From: Ruminococcaceae bacterium YAD3003
GTDB taxonomy: Bacteria > Bacillota > Clostridia > Saccharofermentanales > Saccharofermentanaceae
Length of the DNA: 64,000 nt
Reading direction: 5' to 3'
NCBI GenBank assembly: GCA_900107185.1
Contig: FNPA01000005.1
Coordinates: 62,001 to 126,000 of the forward strand
Below are positions 27,583 through 36,643 of this stretch, piece after piece. A model generated the notes under the pieces. The model was not told where the DNA came from. It saw only the letters and a program-made list of their open reading frames with translations, and did no database searches. Made by a program: the position numbers and the translations under genes. The first letter of the stretch is position 1. Each line of letters starts with the position of its first letter.

Positions 27583-29016
27583 TCAGATGTTCTCAATGAA
27601 TGCCTTATAACCTAAGTACAGGTAATAAAGGTCAATCTTGGAAATAACCTCAACAGGAGCATGCATTGACCATACAGGTACACCCATATCAACAACGTCC
27701 ATACCAAGCTTTGCCATTATTGCAGCAATTGTTCCGCCGCCACCGGCATCGATACGTCCGAGTTCACCTGTCTGCCACGGGATTGAATTCTTTTCGAAAA
27801 TATCAGTGATCTCAGCAATAAAATCACCATTTGCTTCTGAACAACCGGACTTACCTCTTGCACCTGTATACTTCTCGATCTTAAGACCGTGAGACATAAA
27901 TGCAGTATTATTCTTCTCAAATACAGAAGAATACTTAGGATCGTAAGCTGTTGTTACGTCTGTTGAGAGCATCTTTGTAGCTGCAAGAGCCTTACGGAAC
28001 TTGAGCTGGTTAAACTTATCAATGCCGCCTTCAGCCTTAGCAAAAACTTCCATAAGGAAGTTCTCATAAAGATTAGAAGTAGCACCGGAATTTGAATATG
28101 AACCGATTTCTTCCTTATCTGTAAGGAGGCATACACATGTCTTCTTAGGCTTCTCCTGTGCAAGAAGAGCTCTCAATGCAGGATATGCACAAACCTTGTC
28201 ATCGTGACCATAAGCAGCGATATATGCACGGTCAAATCCGACATCTCTTGCGTGCGTTGCAGGAACGATCTCGACCTCAGCTGAGACAAAATCCTTCTCC
28301 TTAATGCCATACTGCTCATAAAGCAGCTTCAGAACGCCTGCCTTGAAGATATCAGATGACTTCTTATCATCTGTGCAGGGAATACCACCGATAATTACAT
28401 TAAGATCCTCTGCAGGAATGAAATCAGAAGCCTTTTTGTTCATCTGTTCATTACCCAGGTGAGGGAGAAGATCAGTGATATAGAATACAGGATCAGTATC
28501 CTTCTCTCCTACTACGATCTGATGAACCTTACCGTCATTAGTGAATACAACACCATGAACAGCCAAAGGAATTGTTGTCCACTGATACTTCTTGATACCA
28601 CCGTAATAGTGTGTCTTAAAATAAACAGTATCATTATCTTCATAGATCGGGTTAGGCTTAAGATCGAGTCTGGGAGAATCAATGTGAGCTCCGAGAATGT
28701 TAAATCCTTCAGCAGGACCCTTCTTGCCGATAACTGCAGCAGCAAAGCCCTTACCTCTGATGCTCTGGTATACCTTGTCACCGGGCTTGAGCGTGTCGAA
28801 AGTAGAAATATCCTTAAATCCTAATTCTTCAGCTGATTTAATCGCATTAGCAGCAAATTCACGCTCAGTCTTGGAATCGTCTAAGAATGCCTTATACTCT
28901 TCGGCAAATTCAAAAGTTGCAGTCATATCATCTTCGGATGCAACCTCATAAAGGTTCGGAAAATCAGCGAAAAGCTCGCTAGTTTTAATCTTTTTGGTTT
29001 CTTTTTTCTTGGGCAT
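27583..29016 (-). CDS. M18 family aminopeptidase
   Basis: 477 residues, probably a cytoplasmic zinc aminopeptidase forming a large tetrahedral complex as in the family. The metal ligands can be followed: AHIDSPRLDLKPNPIY (His), FDRAYIAAYGHDD, LTDKEEIGSYSNSGA (Glu pair), STDVTTAYDPKY (Asp) and the late VPVWSMHAPVE (His). In the fourth motif the family usually has DxAHA; here it is DVTTA, so the adjacent His is missing. AGAGGTGAT precedes the ATG. First gene of the run down to uppP; the 71 bases to the divergent PHP gene are AT rich and must hold both promoters. Confidence 0.9.
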   Translation of the reverse strand: MPKKKETKKIKTSELFADFPNLYEVASEDDMTATFEFAEEYKAFLDDSKTEREFAANAIKSAEELGFKDISTFDTLKPGDKVYQSIRGKGFAAAVIGKKGPAEGFNILGAHIDSPRLDLKPNPIYEDNDTVYFKTHYYGGIKKYQWTTIPLAVHGVVFTNDGKVHQIVVGEKDTDPVFYITDLLPHLGNEQMNKKASDFIPAEDLNVIIGGIPCTDDKKSSDIFKAGVLKLLYEQYGIKEKDFVSAEVEIVPATHARDVGFDRAYIAAYGHDDKVCAYPALRALLAQEKPKKTCVCLLTDKEEIGSYSNSGATSNLYENFLMEVFAKAEGGIDKFNQLKFRKALAATKMLSTDVTTAYDPKYSSVFEKNNTAFMSHGLKIEKYTGARGKSGCSEANGDFIAEITDIFEKNSIPWQTGELGRIDAGGGGTIAAIMAKLGMDVVDMGVPVWSMHAPVEVISKIDLYYLYLGYKAFIENI

Positions 29017-29087
29017 AATATCACCTCTTTCTAATAAACTTATGATACCATAAAGTAAAATAAAATCTTTTAATTATAAGGACAATT

Positions 29088-29900
29088 ATGATAACCGACG
29101 GACATAATCATACAAAGCACTTTTCACCTGATGCAGGCCAGTCGATTGAAGAACTGGTTTCGGAAGCAAAATCTAAGGGTTTTAATAGGATCGGCATTAC
29201 AGAGCACTATGAGATCGACTATCCTGAAGACGGTTTAAACTGGATGTTCGATCTTAACGATTATGACCGTACTTTCGATCAGTGGCACAAAGAATTCAGT
29301 GATTTTGAGCTCTTAAAAGGCATAGAATTCGGTTATCAGACGCATGTTGCCGAAGAAATCGATAAAACATCTATGCTTATTCCTTTTGATGTTGTTTTAT
29401 TGAGCGTTCACCTGTTCAGAGGCAAAGATTTCTATGTAGAACGTGAATGCTATGAAATGCCTGCCAAAGACCTGCACACAGAATATATCAGCATGATGGC
29501 GGAAATGTGCGAGAAATGCGATAACTTCAATGTAGCAGCACATTACGACTATATCAACAGATATACGGATAAAAAGGATGATTTCGTAACTTACGACGAG
29601 TGTCCGAAGGAATTTGACAGATTCTTTGAAGCTCTTATCTCAAAAGAAAAAGCTCTGGAAATCAACACAAAATCCATTCAGAAGCACAGAGAAGGCGGGT
29701 TCAGCAGATGTCTGCCCGACGCTGCAATTCTGAACAGATATAGAGAAATGGGCGGAAAACTCATAACTCTTGGTTCAGATTCACACTTTCCCGGAACATT
29801 AGCAGTAAGCTTCAACGATGCTGTTGAATACCTTAAGTCATTAGGATTCACCGAAACAGTTTATTTCAAGGACAGAAAGCCCTATTTCGAATCCCTCTGA
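29088..29900 (+). CDS. PHP-domain phosphatase, histidinol-phosphatase (HisJ/HisK) type
   Basis: 270 residues of the PHP superfamily. Motifs: DGHNHTKHFSPDAG (HxH), GITEHYEIDYPEDG, LLKGIEFGY (Glu), LLSVHLFRG (His), AAHYDYINRY and LGSDSHFPG (DxH) form the trinuclear metal site. The length and motif order fit HisJ-type histidinol phosphatases, which release phosphate in the next-to-last step of histidine synthesis. No other his gene is near, so a different phosphate ester is possible. AAGGAC precedes the ATG. It ends only 2 bases from the stop of the convergent adenylate cyclase gene. Confidence 0.8.
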   Translation: MITDGHNHTKHFSPDAGQSIEELVSEAKSKGFNRIGITEHYEIDYPEDGLNWMFDLNDYDRTFDQWHKEFSDFELLKGIEFGYQTHVAEEIDKTSMLIPFDVVLLSVHLFRGKDFYVERECYEMPAKDLHTEYISMMAEMCEKCDNFNVAAHYDYINRYTDKKDDFVTYDECPKEFDRFFEALISKEKALEINTKSIQKHREGGFSRCLPDAAILNRYREMGGKLITLGSDSHFPGTLAVSFNDAVEYLKSLGFTETVYFKDRKPYFESL

Positions 29901-29902
29901 TT

Positions 29903-32722
29903 TTATTTCTTTACGAACCTGAATACGTTACCTTTATCGTCATCAGACATGTTATGAATATAGTTCAAATACATGTCTGTTACGTAATCGCTCCTGCCTG
30001 AATCAGCAAGGAGCTGTAATGCTGACTCAGCTTCTTTTCTTCTGCCTAGAGCGAAAAGTCTTATAGCTTCACGCAGTTCCCTGTTATTTGCAGAACGTGC
30101 AGTCTTAGTATTATCAGGAAGACAGTCGAGGACCTCATATATAGCTTCAACTTCATTAACACCTGCAACCTGGACAATACCGAGATAACGGAGATCCAAT
30201 GAATCCGGATCGCTCATTCTGTCGATAGTACTCTTGGATACGAGCATAGCTGTCTTATACTGCTTCGTAAGAGATTCCAATCTGGAACTCATGTTTACAG
30301 TATCAGAAATAACCGTACCTGAGAGTCGCTCAGACTCACCTACGATTCCGACCATAGCCATACCAGTGTGAATTCCAATTCCAATATTGATATCACTAAC
30401 ATTGAGCTCTTCAGCAGTCTTAGGATCGAGAACTATCGTTTTATACATTTCGATACCGCATCTGACAGCATCATCAGCATTCTCGAACAATCCCATTACG
30501 GCATCGCCGATATACTTATCAACAAATCCGTTGTTGTTTCTGACGATAGGGCCCATTTTACCGTAGATGACATTTGCGAAAGCAAAATTTTCCTTAGCTG
30601 TCATCATCTCAGAATTAATGGAGAATCCACGGATGTCACAGAACAAAACTGTCAATTCGCAGCTCTTTGCGTCACCCAGAGCCAGATCCGTAAAGTTCTC
30701 TTTACCCAGCAATTCTCTGAATTTCTCAGGAACAAATTTATAGTAGAACTTCTCAGTCTCATCTTTTTCATCGAAGAGCCTTTCGAGATTCTGACCCATC
30801 TCGTTAACTTCTGAACAGATCTGACCCAATTCATCTTTGGACCTGTAATTAACTCTTGCAGACAAATTACCGCTGGAAATCTGCTTTACGGCAGTAGATG
30901 CCTTCTTAATTACTCTCATAGTATTAAGTGATGTAAGAACGATCAAAATCGTCAGAGCAGCAATGATCAGCACCGCACATGCTACGACAGAAGCAAGTAT
31001 ATTTTCTCTCTGGGTATATAAAGTCGCACTGTCCGTGCTGACCATAAGATAATATCTGCCTGTGTTATTTTTGTCTTTTATCTGACTGAATACAGAAATT
31101 CTCGATGACAGGGTATTATCCTCAAAGAATGACATTATAGTATCTGAAACATAAGCTTCACCAGCGCCCTGCAGGTCTGTAAACATGTCATAACTGAATA
31201 CCTGAAGAGGCATGTAATAGTAGTCATCTGATGCAACTTCCAATATGTAGTCATCACTCGCTCTGTAAACAATGGTGAACACATATTCACTGCTCCAGTT
31301 TCCGCCGGTTCCAGAACTTAACTGATTGAATTTATCTCTTATATCTTTGTAGGATTTTCCGGTGTTTTCATTGGCTGTCATGAGATCATTGAAATCATAA
31401 TCCTCGAACTCATTCTTGGCCAAATCGCAAACCATGGACAGTTCTCTGTTTGTCCTGGCCCTCATCTGATCTTCCAAATAACCATAGGCATAATTAGAAA
31501 CTAAAACTGTCAGGACAATGATAACCGGAAGGATAATAATCAAATGCTTATACAAGAGAGTCTTCTTGCGGACAATAAGGTTAATAACAATTGCAATAAG
31601 AACAAACAAAAGAATATTTTCCAGTGCAAGAAATAAATGCATCAGGAATGTCGGTTCGAAAGTAATAACAGTATCTTTTACATCAATCTCGCCATCAGTA
31701 TATGTAAGAATTCCATTCTGGAGGCAGACTACCAAAGATTCAGTATCTGAACCATTCATACGATATGAATCAAGTGCAACGGTATAACCAAGATCCTCAT
31801 CCAGCTCAAACACAGGAGTAATCTCGCCGTCTTCGAGAAGATAAATATAATACAGATTCTCGTTATCAGTAATATAGAGTTTACCGTTAACTAATGTAGC
31901 CATATTAAAAAACGGATGATCGTATTCACCTTCGGCATTAATATCGAAGTGATAAATACTCTCCTCTAAAGGTTCATTGAATCCGACACGGTAAACATTG
32001 CCGTCACTTCTTAAGAAAATAAATGAACCATCTATAGGAATAACATAAGATGTAAACGTACCATCTTCATCATTCTGATAACAATCACTGACTGTAAGTG
32101 CCTGAGTTTTGGTATCGATTGAATAGAGCCAGGCTCCATCTTCATTAACAACAGCAAAAGTAACGGTATTATTGTAATAATTCAGTTTGCTCAGCATAGT
32201 CTGTCTGAATCTGGTACCTTCACCATAATCAATCTCACAGACTTCACCGAGATAATTAAAATCATCAGATAATCTTACGATAGATTCACTGGTAATTATT
32301 GAGTTAGCGTCATCGTAATAGGTTCTGACGGCATAAATGACATCATCATCAGTAAGAACGAGATTTGATGGTGAGAAATAATCATTTTTCTCAAAATCCA
32401 CATTAACTTGATCAATGTTGGAAAACAGAGTATCCCATTCATCGAAAGCTACAGTTGCTTCGTAATTATTTCCAAATGCGAGGCTGTTAAATACAGCTTT
32501 ACCATTGTTGTTAACTGAGAAACTATCAGGAGCATCAAGATAAAATTCTTTCAAAAATCCATCACTGGTATCATTACGTATACCTGATGTATAAGGATTC
32601 AACGCAGGATTAAAAGAAGGTATACAGATAATTGCGAATATAACAACGGCAGCTACTACGAACCACCAGGCTTTACCGAATATCTTAAAAAAAATGTCTT
32701 TGATCTTCTTAAGAACCTTCAT
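29903..32722 (-). CDS. Membrane class III adenylate cyclase with large extracellular sensor
   Basis: 939 residues. Helix at about 18-35; an extracellular beta-rich region to about 350 that reads like repeated propeller blades (PF-VNGKLYITDNE style); a membrane cluster about 357-415 with at least two helices; a second extracellular loop about 415-575; a helix at 576-598; HAMP about 600-650; and the cyclase domain about 690-845. Catalytic residues are all there: D696 (FCDIRGF) and D740 (YIGDAVM) for metals, K736 and D807 for adenine, N810 and R814 for the transition state. The K/D pair points to ATP, hence cAMP. The C-terminal 75 residues are helical. No cAMP receptor gene is visible here. Confidence 0.88.
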   Translation of the reverse strand: MKVLKKIKDIFFKIFGKAWWFVVAAVVIFAIICIPSFNPALNPYTSGIRNDTSDGFLKEFYLDAPDSFSVNNNGKAVFNSLAFGNNYEATVAFDEWDTLFSNIDQVNVDFEKNDYFSPSNLVLTDDDVIYAVRTYYDDANSIITSESIVRLSDDFNYLGEVCEIDYGEGTRFRQTMLSKLNYYNNTVTFAVVNEDGAWLYSIDTKTQALTVSDCYQNDEDGTFTSYVIPIDGSFIFLRSDGNVYRVGFNEPLEESIYHFDINAEGEYDHPFFNMATLVNGKLYITDNENLYYIYLLEDGEITPVFELDEDLGYTVALDSYRMNGSDTESLVVCLQNGILTYTDGEIDVKDTVITFEPTFLMHLFLALENILLFVLIAIVINLIVRKKTLLYKHLIIILPVIIVLTVLVSNYAYGYLEDQMRARTNRELSMVCDLAKNEFEDYDFNDLMTANENTGKSYKDIRDKFNQLSSGTGGNWSSEYVFTIVYRASDDYILEVASDDYYYMPLQVFSYDMFTDLQGAGEAYVSDTIMSFFEDNTLSSRISVFSQIKDKNNTGRYYLMVSTDSATLYTQRENILASVVACAVLIIAALTILIVLTSLNTMRVIKKASTAVKQISSGNLSARVNYRSKDELGQICSEVNEMGQNLERLFDEKDETEKFYYKFVPEKFRELLGKENFTDLALGDAKSCELTVLFCDIRGFSINSEMMTAKENFAFANVIYGKMGPIVRNNNGFVDKYIGDAVMGLFENADDAVRCGIEMYKTIVLDPKTAEELNVSDINIGIGIHTGMAMVGIVGESERLSGTVISDTVNMSSRLESLTKQYKTAMLVSKSTIDRMSDPDSLDLRYLGIVQVAGVNEVEAIYEVLDCLPDNTKTARSANNRELREAIRLFALGRRKEAESALQLLADSGRSDYVTDMYLNYIHNMSDDDKGNVFRFVKK

Positions 32723-32723
32723 C

Positions 32724-33788
32724 TTATGTCACCTTTTTCTGTTTATTAATTCCTAGCACATTTTGAATCAAACTCTTTACCTTATCAATAGCAGAATCAA
32801 TAATCCATGCTAAGAGCAGACTAACTGAGAATACACATATAAATAGAAAATACTTCGACTCAATATTTAACTGGTCAACAACGAAATTATTCAACAGATA
32901 AACAGAAAATGCGTGTTTACCTACGAAGACCAAAGCTTTAGACTTTAGGATTTTTCCTATAAAACCATCAGGATACAGAGCAACAAGTATAACCAGAATA
33001 CACATGAAAAATCCGACAGTAAAGATCAATTCCCAGCCGACATAGTAATCGGCCAAAACAGGATCAATATATTTAAGAACATCACAAGAAGAGGCTATAA
33101 CAAGTAAAACAAGCATTAAGATCAAAACCTGACCAAGTATTGAATGCTTACTGAAGAAAGCCTTTTTCTTCTCGTTTGTACGTATATATCTGAAGAAATA
33201 CCCAGCAGCAATTCCCAGCATCAGCTGATCCATTCTGATATCAAACATGTCAGAATTCAAATACAAAATCCTTATAACCGCTGACAGAACAATAAAGATT
33301 ACAGCACAGACCAAATCATTTCTTAAGAACTTGATTTTCTTTGCCAGTAAAAGCAATATCACAAATACAAAAGGAATAATATACATGAGCCAGAAAAAAG
33401 CATATACATACCATAAATGCCCATGTATATCGCCAAAGTAAAGAAGCTTAAGGAATACATCTTTTTCTATGACGTTAAATCCGGTCTGAAGATACAAAAT
33501 CAAGAGAACAATATAATAGGCCGGCATTATACGGATTGCCTTGGATTTATAGAACTTCAGGATGTTCCAAATCGAAAGGAATCTTTGTTCATATGCATCC
33601 TTAAAAGGATTGATTAATAAAAATCCTGAGAGGGCAAAGAAAACAGCATTAGCTACTCCACCCTGATTCAGGATATTACAATGACTCAAAACAACGGTAA
33701 TAATGGCGATTCCACGCAATCCGTCGAATTGAACCAGACGCGCTGATGGTTGATTATTTACAGTGGGTTTATCTGTATTATTTCTCAT
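32724..33788 (-). CDS. Acyltransferase family 3 membrane protein
   Basis: 354 residues with about ten hydrophobic helices. The family hallmark is at the N-terminus: FDGLRGIAIITVVLSHCN, where RGIAI and the following His mark the catalytic region, then NAVFFALSGFLLINP and IRIMPAYYIVLLILY. Such proteins O-acylate envelope polysaccharides or lipids using acyl-CoA. There is no C-terminal SGNH domain. The ATG lies inside the last codons of prfB (11-base overlap) and the stop is 1 base before the cyclase gene. Target polymer unknown. Confidence 0.9.
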   Translation of the reverse strand: MRNNTDKPTVNNQPSARLVQFDGLRGIAIITVVLSHCNILNQGGVANAVFFALSGFLLINPFKDAYEQRFLSIWNILKFYKSKAIRIMPAYYIVLLILYLQTGFNVIEKDVFLKLLYFGDIHGHLWYVYAFFWLMYIIPFVFVILLLLAKKIKFLRNDLVCAVIFIVLSAVIRILYLNSDMFDIRMDQLMLGIAAGYFFRYIRTNEKKKAFFSKHSILGQVLILMLVLLVIASSCDVLKYIDPVLADYYVGWELIFTVGFFMCILVILVALYPDGFIGKILKSKALVFVGKHAFSVYLLNNFVVDQLNIESKYFLFICVFSVSLLLAWIIDSAIDKVKSLIQNVLGINKQKKVT

Positions 33789-34893
33789 TCTTCATGCCAG
33801 ACAAGTAAGCATTGATAAATCCGTCAAGCATACCGTCCATAACGGCATCAACATCAACTTCCTCATAACCGGTTCTGTTATCTTTAACAAGCGTATAAGG
33901 ACAGAATACATAGGATCTGATCTGTGAACCCCAGGCAATTTCCATCTGATTACCCTTCAAGTCTTCAATCTTCTCCATTTCAGAAGCTCTGGCAAGAGCA
34001 AAGAGCTTAGCCTTGAGCATTCTCAAACATGTTTCCTTATTCTGTAACTGAGATCTCTCAGCCTGGCATGAAACAACGATTCCTGTAGGATTATGTGTCA
34101 TACGTACAGCTGTATCAGTTTTATTGATGTGCTGACCACCCTTACCTGTAGCACGATAAGTATCAACACGGACATCTGACATGTCGATCTTAATGTCATC
34201 TTCTGTCTTCTGGTCGAGTTCAGGAATAACTTCGCAAGAAGCAAAAGAAGTATGTCTTCTGCCAGCCGAATCGAAAGGAGAAATTCTTACGAGACGGTGA
34301 ACACCTAATTCTGATCTTAAGAATCCGTATGCATTCTCACCCTTGATCATTACAGAAACAGACTGTATTCCTGCTGTATCGCCTTCGACATAGTCGAGTT
34401 CTTCAACAGCAAAACCATGGCTCTCTGCCCATCTGGTATACATTCTGTAGAGCATGGAACACCAGTCCATAGCTTCTGTTCCACCTGCACCGGCATGAAG
34501 AGTAATTGTTGCGTTATTAGCATCATAAGGACCTGTAAGAAGAGTCTCAAGACGCATCTTCTCAAAGTCTTCCTTAAATTTTGCAGTACTCTCCTTCAGT
34601 TCTTCCAAAGAGCCGAGATCTTCTTCCTCGTTTGCCAATTCGCATAATGCGAGGAGGTCTTCTCTCTCGGAAACCAAAGAATTATAACCGTCTACCCTCT
34701 TTTTTAATCTTCCCAGAGTCTGCTGGATCTCTGTAGCTTTATCAACATTATTCCAGAAATCCGGTTCCTGCATACGGTTCTCATATTCGCTTATCTGATC
34801 AGATACGCGGTCAATGTGAAGAGCATCTTTAAGCTCTGCTACAGGCACTTCGTAAGATTCAAGATCGAGTCTTATGTTGTCAAATTCAAGCAT
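33778..34893 (-). CDS. prfB: Peptide chain release factor 2
   Basis: Recognises UGA and UAA and releases the finished peptide. 371 residues, full length in one frame. The stop-codon recognition motif SPF is in RISPFDSAGRRHTSF, and the peptidyl-transfer motif GGQ in RATGKGGQHINKTDTAVRMTH. The N-terminal coiled coil runs straight from the ATG at 34893 (ribosome binding site AGAGG), so the +1 programmed frameshift near codon 25 used by many bacteria is not needed. It lies 3 bases after the aminotransferase gene. Confidence 0.96.
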   Translation of the reverse strand: MLEFDNIRLDLESYEVPVAELKDALHIDRVSDQISEYENRMQEPDFWNNVDKATEIQQTLGRLKKRVDGYNSLVSEREDLLALCELANEEEDLGSLEELKESTAKFKEDFEKMRLETLLTGPYDANNATITLHAGAGGTEAMDWCSMLYRMYTRWAESHGFAVEELDYVEGDTAGIQSVSVMIKGENAYGFLRSELGVHRLVRISPFDSAGRRHTSFASCEVIPELDQKTEDDIKIDMSDVRVDTYRATGKGGQHINKTDTAVRMTHNPTGIVVSCQAERSQLQNKETCLRMLKAKLFALARASEMEKIEDLKGNQMEIAWGSQIRSYVFCPYTLVKDNRTGYEEVDVDAVMDGMLDGFINAYLSGMKNEK

Positions 34894-34896
34894 TTA

Positions 34897-36081
34897 TTAC
34901 CTCTTATGTTCTTCAACAAATTCTTTTACAAGTTTCATAGCTTCCTTGATGTCTTCCAAAGATGCAGCATAACTGATACGGACAAAGCCTTCTCCACACT
35001 TACCGAAAGCATTGCCCGGAACTATAGCGACATGCTTTTCGAGCAGGAGCTTCTCACAGAATTCTTCAGATGTCATTCCTGTGATCTTAATGCAAGGGAA
35101 AGCATAGAATGCACCGTAAGGAGTAAAGCAATCAAGTCCGGCATCCTTTAAGCCCTGAACGATCACTCTTCTTCTGTGATTATATTCATCACGCATCTTC
35201 TTTATCTCATTGTCAGCATTCATAGCTGCTTCAACAACTGCAAGCTGTGATGTCGAAGGAGCGCACATGATGCAATACTGATGGATCTTAATCATGGGGG
35301 CAATAAGCTCATGAGGACCAGCAAGGTATCCGACTCTGAAACCAGTCATGGCATAAGACTTCGAAAAGCCGTTAACCATTACTACTCTGTCTCTTAACTC
35401 AGCAAACTGTGTAAGAGATGCGGGCTTACCGTCAAGATAATTAAGCTCACAGTAAAGCTCATCAGAAAGTACGATAACATTTGGATGTCTCATGAGAACA
35501 TCCTTGATCTTTGCCCAGTCTTCCAGCGTCATAATAGCGCCTGTAGGATTATTAGGATAACCGACGATTATATACTTTGTCTTATCAGTAATTGCTGCCT
35601 CGAGATCTTCAGGCATGAGCTTATAATTATTCTCAGGCTTCGTCTCAACGATGACAGGAATTCCGTGAGCAAACTCAACAGTAGCTTTGTATGCAACGAA
35701 ACAAGGCTCGACAACGATAACTTCATCACCCGGATTGATAAGGGCACGTGCCGCAAGATCCAGACCTTCAGAACCACCGACTGTAATAAGGATCTCAGAT
35801 TTAGCGTCATAAGAAACGCCATATCTTCTCTTAAGATAATCAGCGACAGCAATTCTGGAATCGATATATCCGGAGTTGGGTGAATAATGTGTATATCCGT
35901 CAATAATTGAATTAATAGCAGCTTCTCTGATCGACCAGGGAGTAACAAAGTCAGGCTCACCTATAGAAAGTGAGATTACATGACCCTTCATCTCATTAGC
36001 AAGATCAAAGAACTTTCTAATGGCAGAAGGCGGTACCTGCTGTACTGCTTTTGATATCTTTGAATCGTAATCAAAACTCAT
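34897..36081 (-). CDS. PLP-dependent aminotransferase, class I (aspartate aminotransferase-like)
   Basis: 394 residues of fold type I. LSIGEPDF near 40, YTHYSPNSGYIDSR, GGSEGLDLAARALINPGDEV, NPNNPTGAIM-like YPNNPTGAIM, DELYCELNYLDG and the PLP lysine in NGFSKSYAMTGFRVGYLAGP; the C-terminal Arg of VRISYAAS binds the substrate carboxylate. Substrate could be aspartate, another amino acid or an aromatic one. Its start overlaps the upstream Lrp-type regulator as ATGA, suggesting the regulator senses an amino acid handled by this enzyme. Confidence 0.92.
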   Translation of the reverse strand: MSFDYDSKISKAVQQVPPSAIRKFFDLANEMKGHVISLSIGEPDFVTPWSIREAAINSIIDGYTHYSPNSGYIDSRIAVADYLKRRYGVSYDAKSEILITVGGSEGLDLAARALINPGDEVIVVEPCFVAYKATVEFAHGIPVIVETKPENNYKLMPEDLEAAITDKTKYIIVGYPNNPTGAIMTLEDWAKIKDVLMRHPNVIVLSDELYCELNYLDGKPASLTQFAELRDRVVMVNGFSKSYAMTGFRVGYLAGPHELIAPMIKIHQYCIMCAPSTSQLAVVEAAMNADNEIKKMRDEYNHRRRVIVQGLKDAGLDCFTPYGAFYAFPCIKITGMTSEEFCEKLLLEKHVAIVPGNAFGKCGEGFVRISYAASLEDIKEAMKLVKEFVEEHKR

Positions 36082-36566
36082 AAGATGATTGCCTGCCTGT
36101 CGTCAGAATTCGGATTATCGTAGATTATACCATTCGCCTTATACTTCTTAAGGATAAAGTGTGTCGTTGTGGAAAGAACGCCTTCCATAGTAGCGATCTT
36201 CTCAGTAACGAAAGTAGCGATATCTCTGAGAGTCCTGTCCTCATAGATGATCATAAGGTCAAATCCGCCGCTCATGAGATAGCAGGCTGTAACCTTGTCA
36301 TACTTGCTCAAGATCTGGGCAATATGGTCATAACCCTTGTTCTTAACCGGTGTGATCCTTACCTCGATCATACCGATGCAGTTATCGGGTGCCTTCTTCT
36401 CCCAGTTAATGATCGTGTTATAACCAAGAATGATGTTCTCATCCTTAAGTCTCTTGATTTCGGCTTCCACATCCGCGGCGGTTGTACCGAGCATAACGGC
36501 AATCTCTTCAGAAGAGAGTCTTGCGTTGTTCTCAATAAGTCTTAAAAGCTCTAAATCGTCAATCAT
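36078..36566 (-). CDS. Lrp/AsnC family transcriptional regulator
   Basis: 162 residues: an N-terminal helix-turn-helix (LLRLIENNARLSSEEIAVMLGTTAADVEAEIKRL) and a C-terminal RAM ligand-binding domain (GMIEVRITPVKNKGYDHIAQIL, TACYLMSGGFDLMIIYEDRTL). Proteins of this family bind amino acids and act as dimers or octamers. AAGGAG lies well before the ATG. It is translationally coupled to the aminotransferase gene, which it probably regulates. The promoter must lie in the 77 bases up to the malic enzyme stop, which also hold the terminator at 36595-36623; I could not find a convincing one. Confidence 0.93.
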   Translation of the reverse strand: MIDDLELLRLIENNARLSSEEIAVMLGTTAADVEAEIKRLKDENIILGYNTIINWEKKAPDNCIGMIEVRITPVKNKGYDHIAQILSKYDKVTACYLMSGGFDLMIIYEDRTLRDIATFVTEKIATMEGVLSTTTHFILKKYKANGIIYDNPNSDDRQAIIL

Positions 36567-36594
36567 GTGGAAACTCCTTTACTATAAATTGCAA

Positions 36595-36623
36595 AATCTC
36601 CCGCAACAAATTTGCGGGAGATT
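36595..36623 (-). terminator. Terminator of the malic enzyme gene
   Basis: AATCTCCCGCAA, loop CAAAT, TTGCGGGAGATT: a perfect 12-base stem. On the minus strand it is followed by TTGCAATTTATAG, giving a TTTTGCAATTT run with the stem end. Confidence 0.75.
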
Positions 36624-36643
36624 GTTGCTTTAATTCAGTTTAT

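Noticed and set aside
36567-36643. TTGTTG-N17-TATAGT as promoter for the Lrp-type gene
   Set aside because: The start would fall inside the ribosome binding site and the -35 inside the malic enzyme terminator, so it is not plausible.
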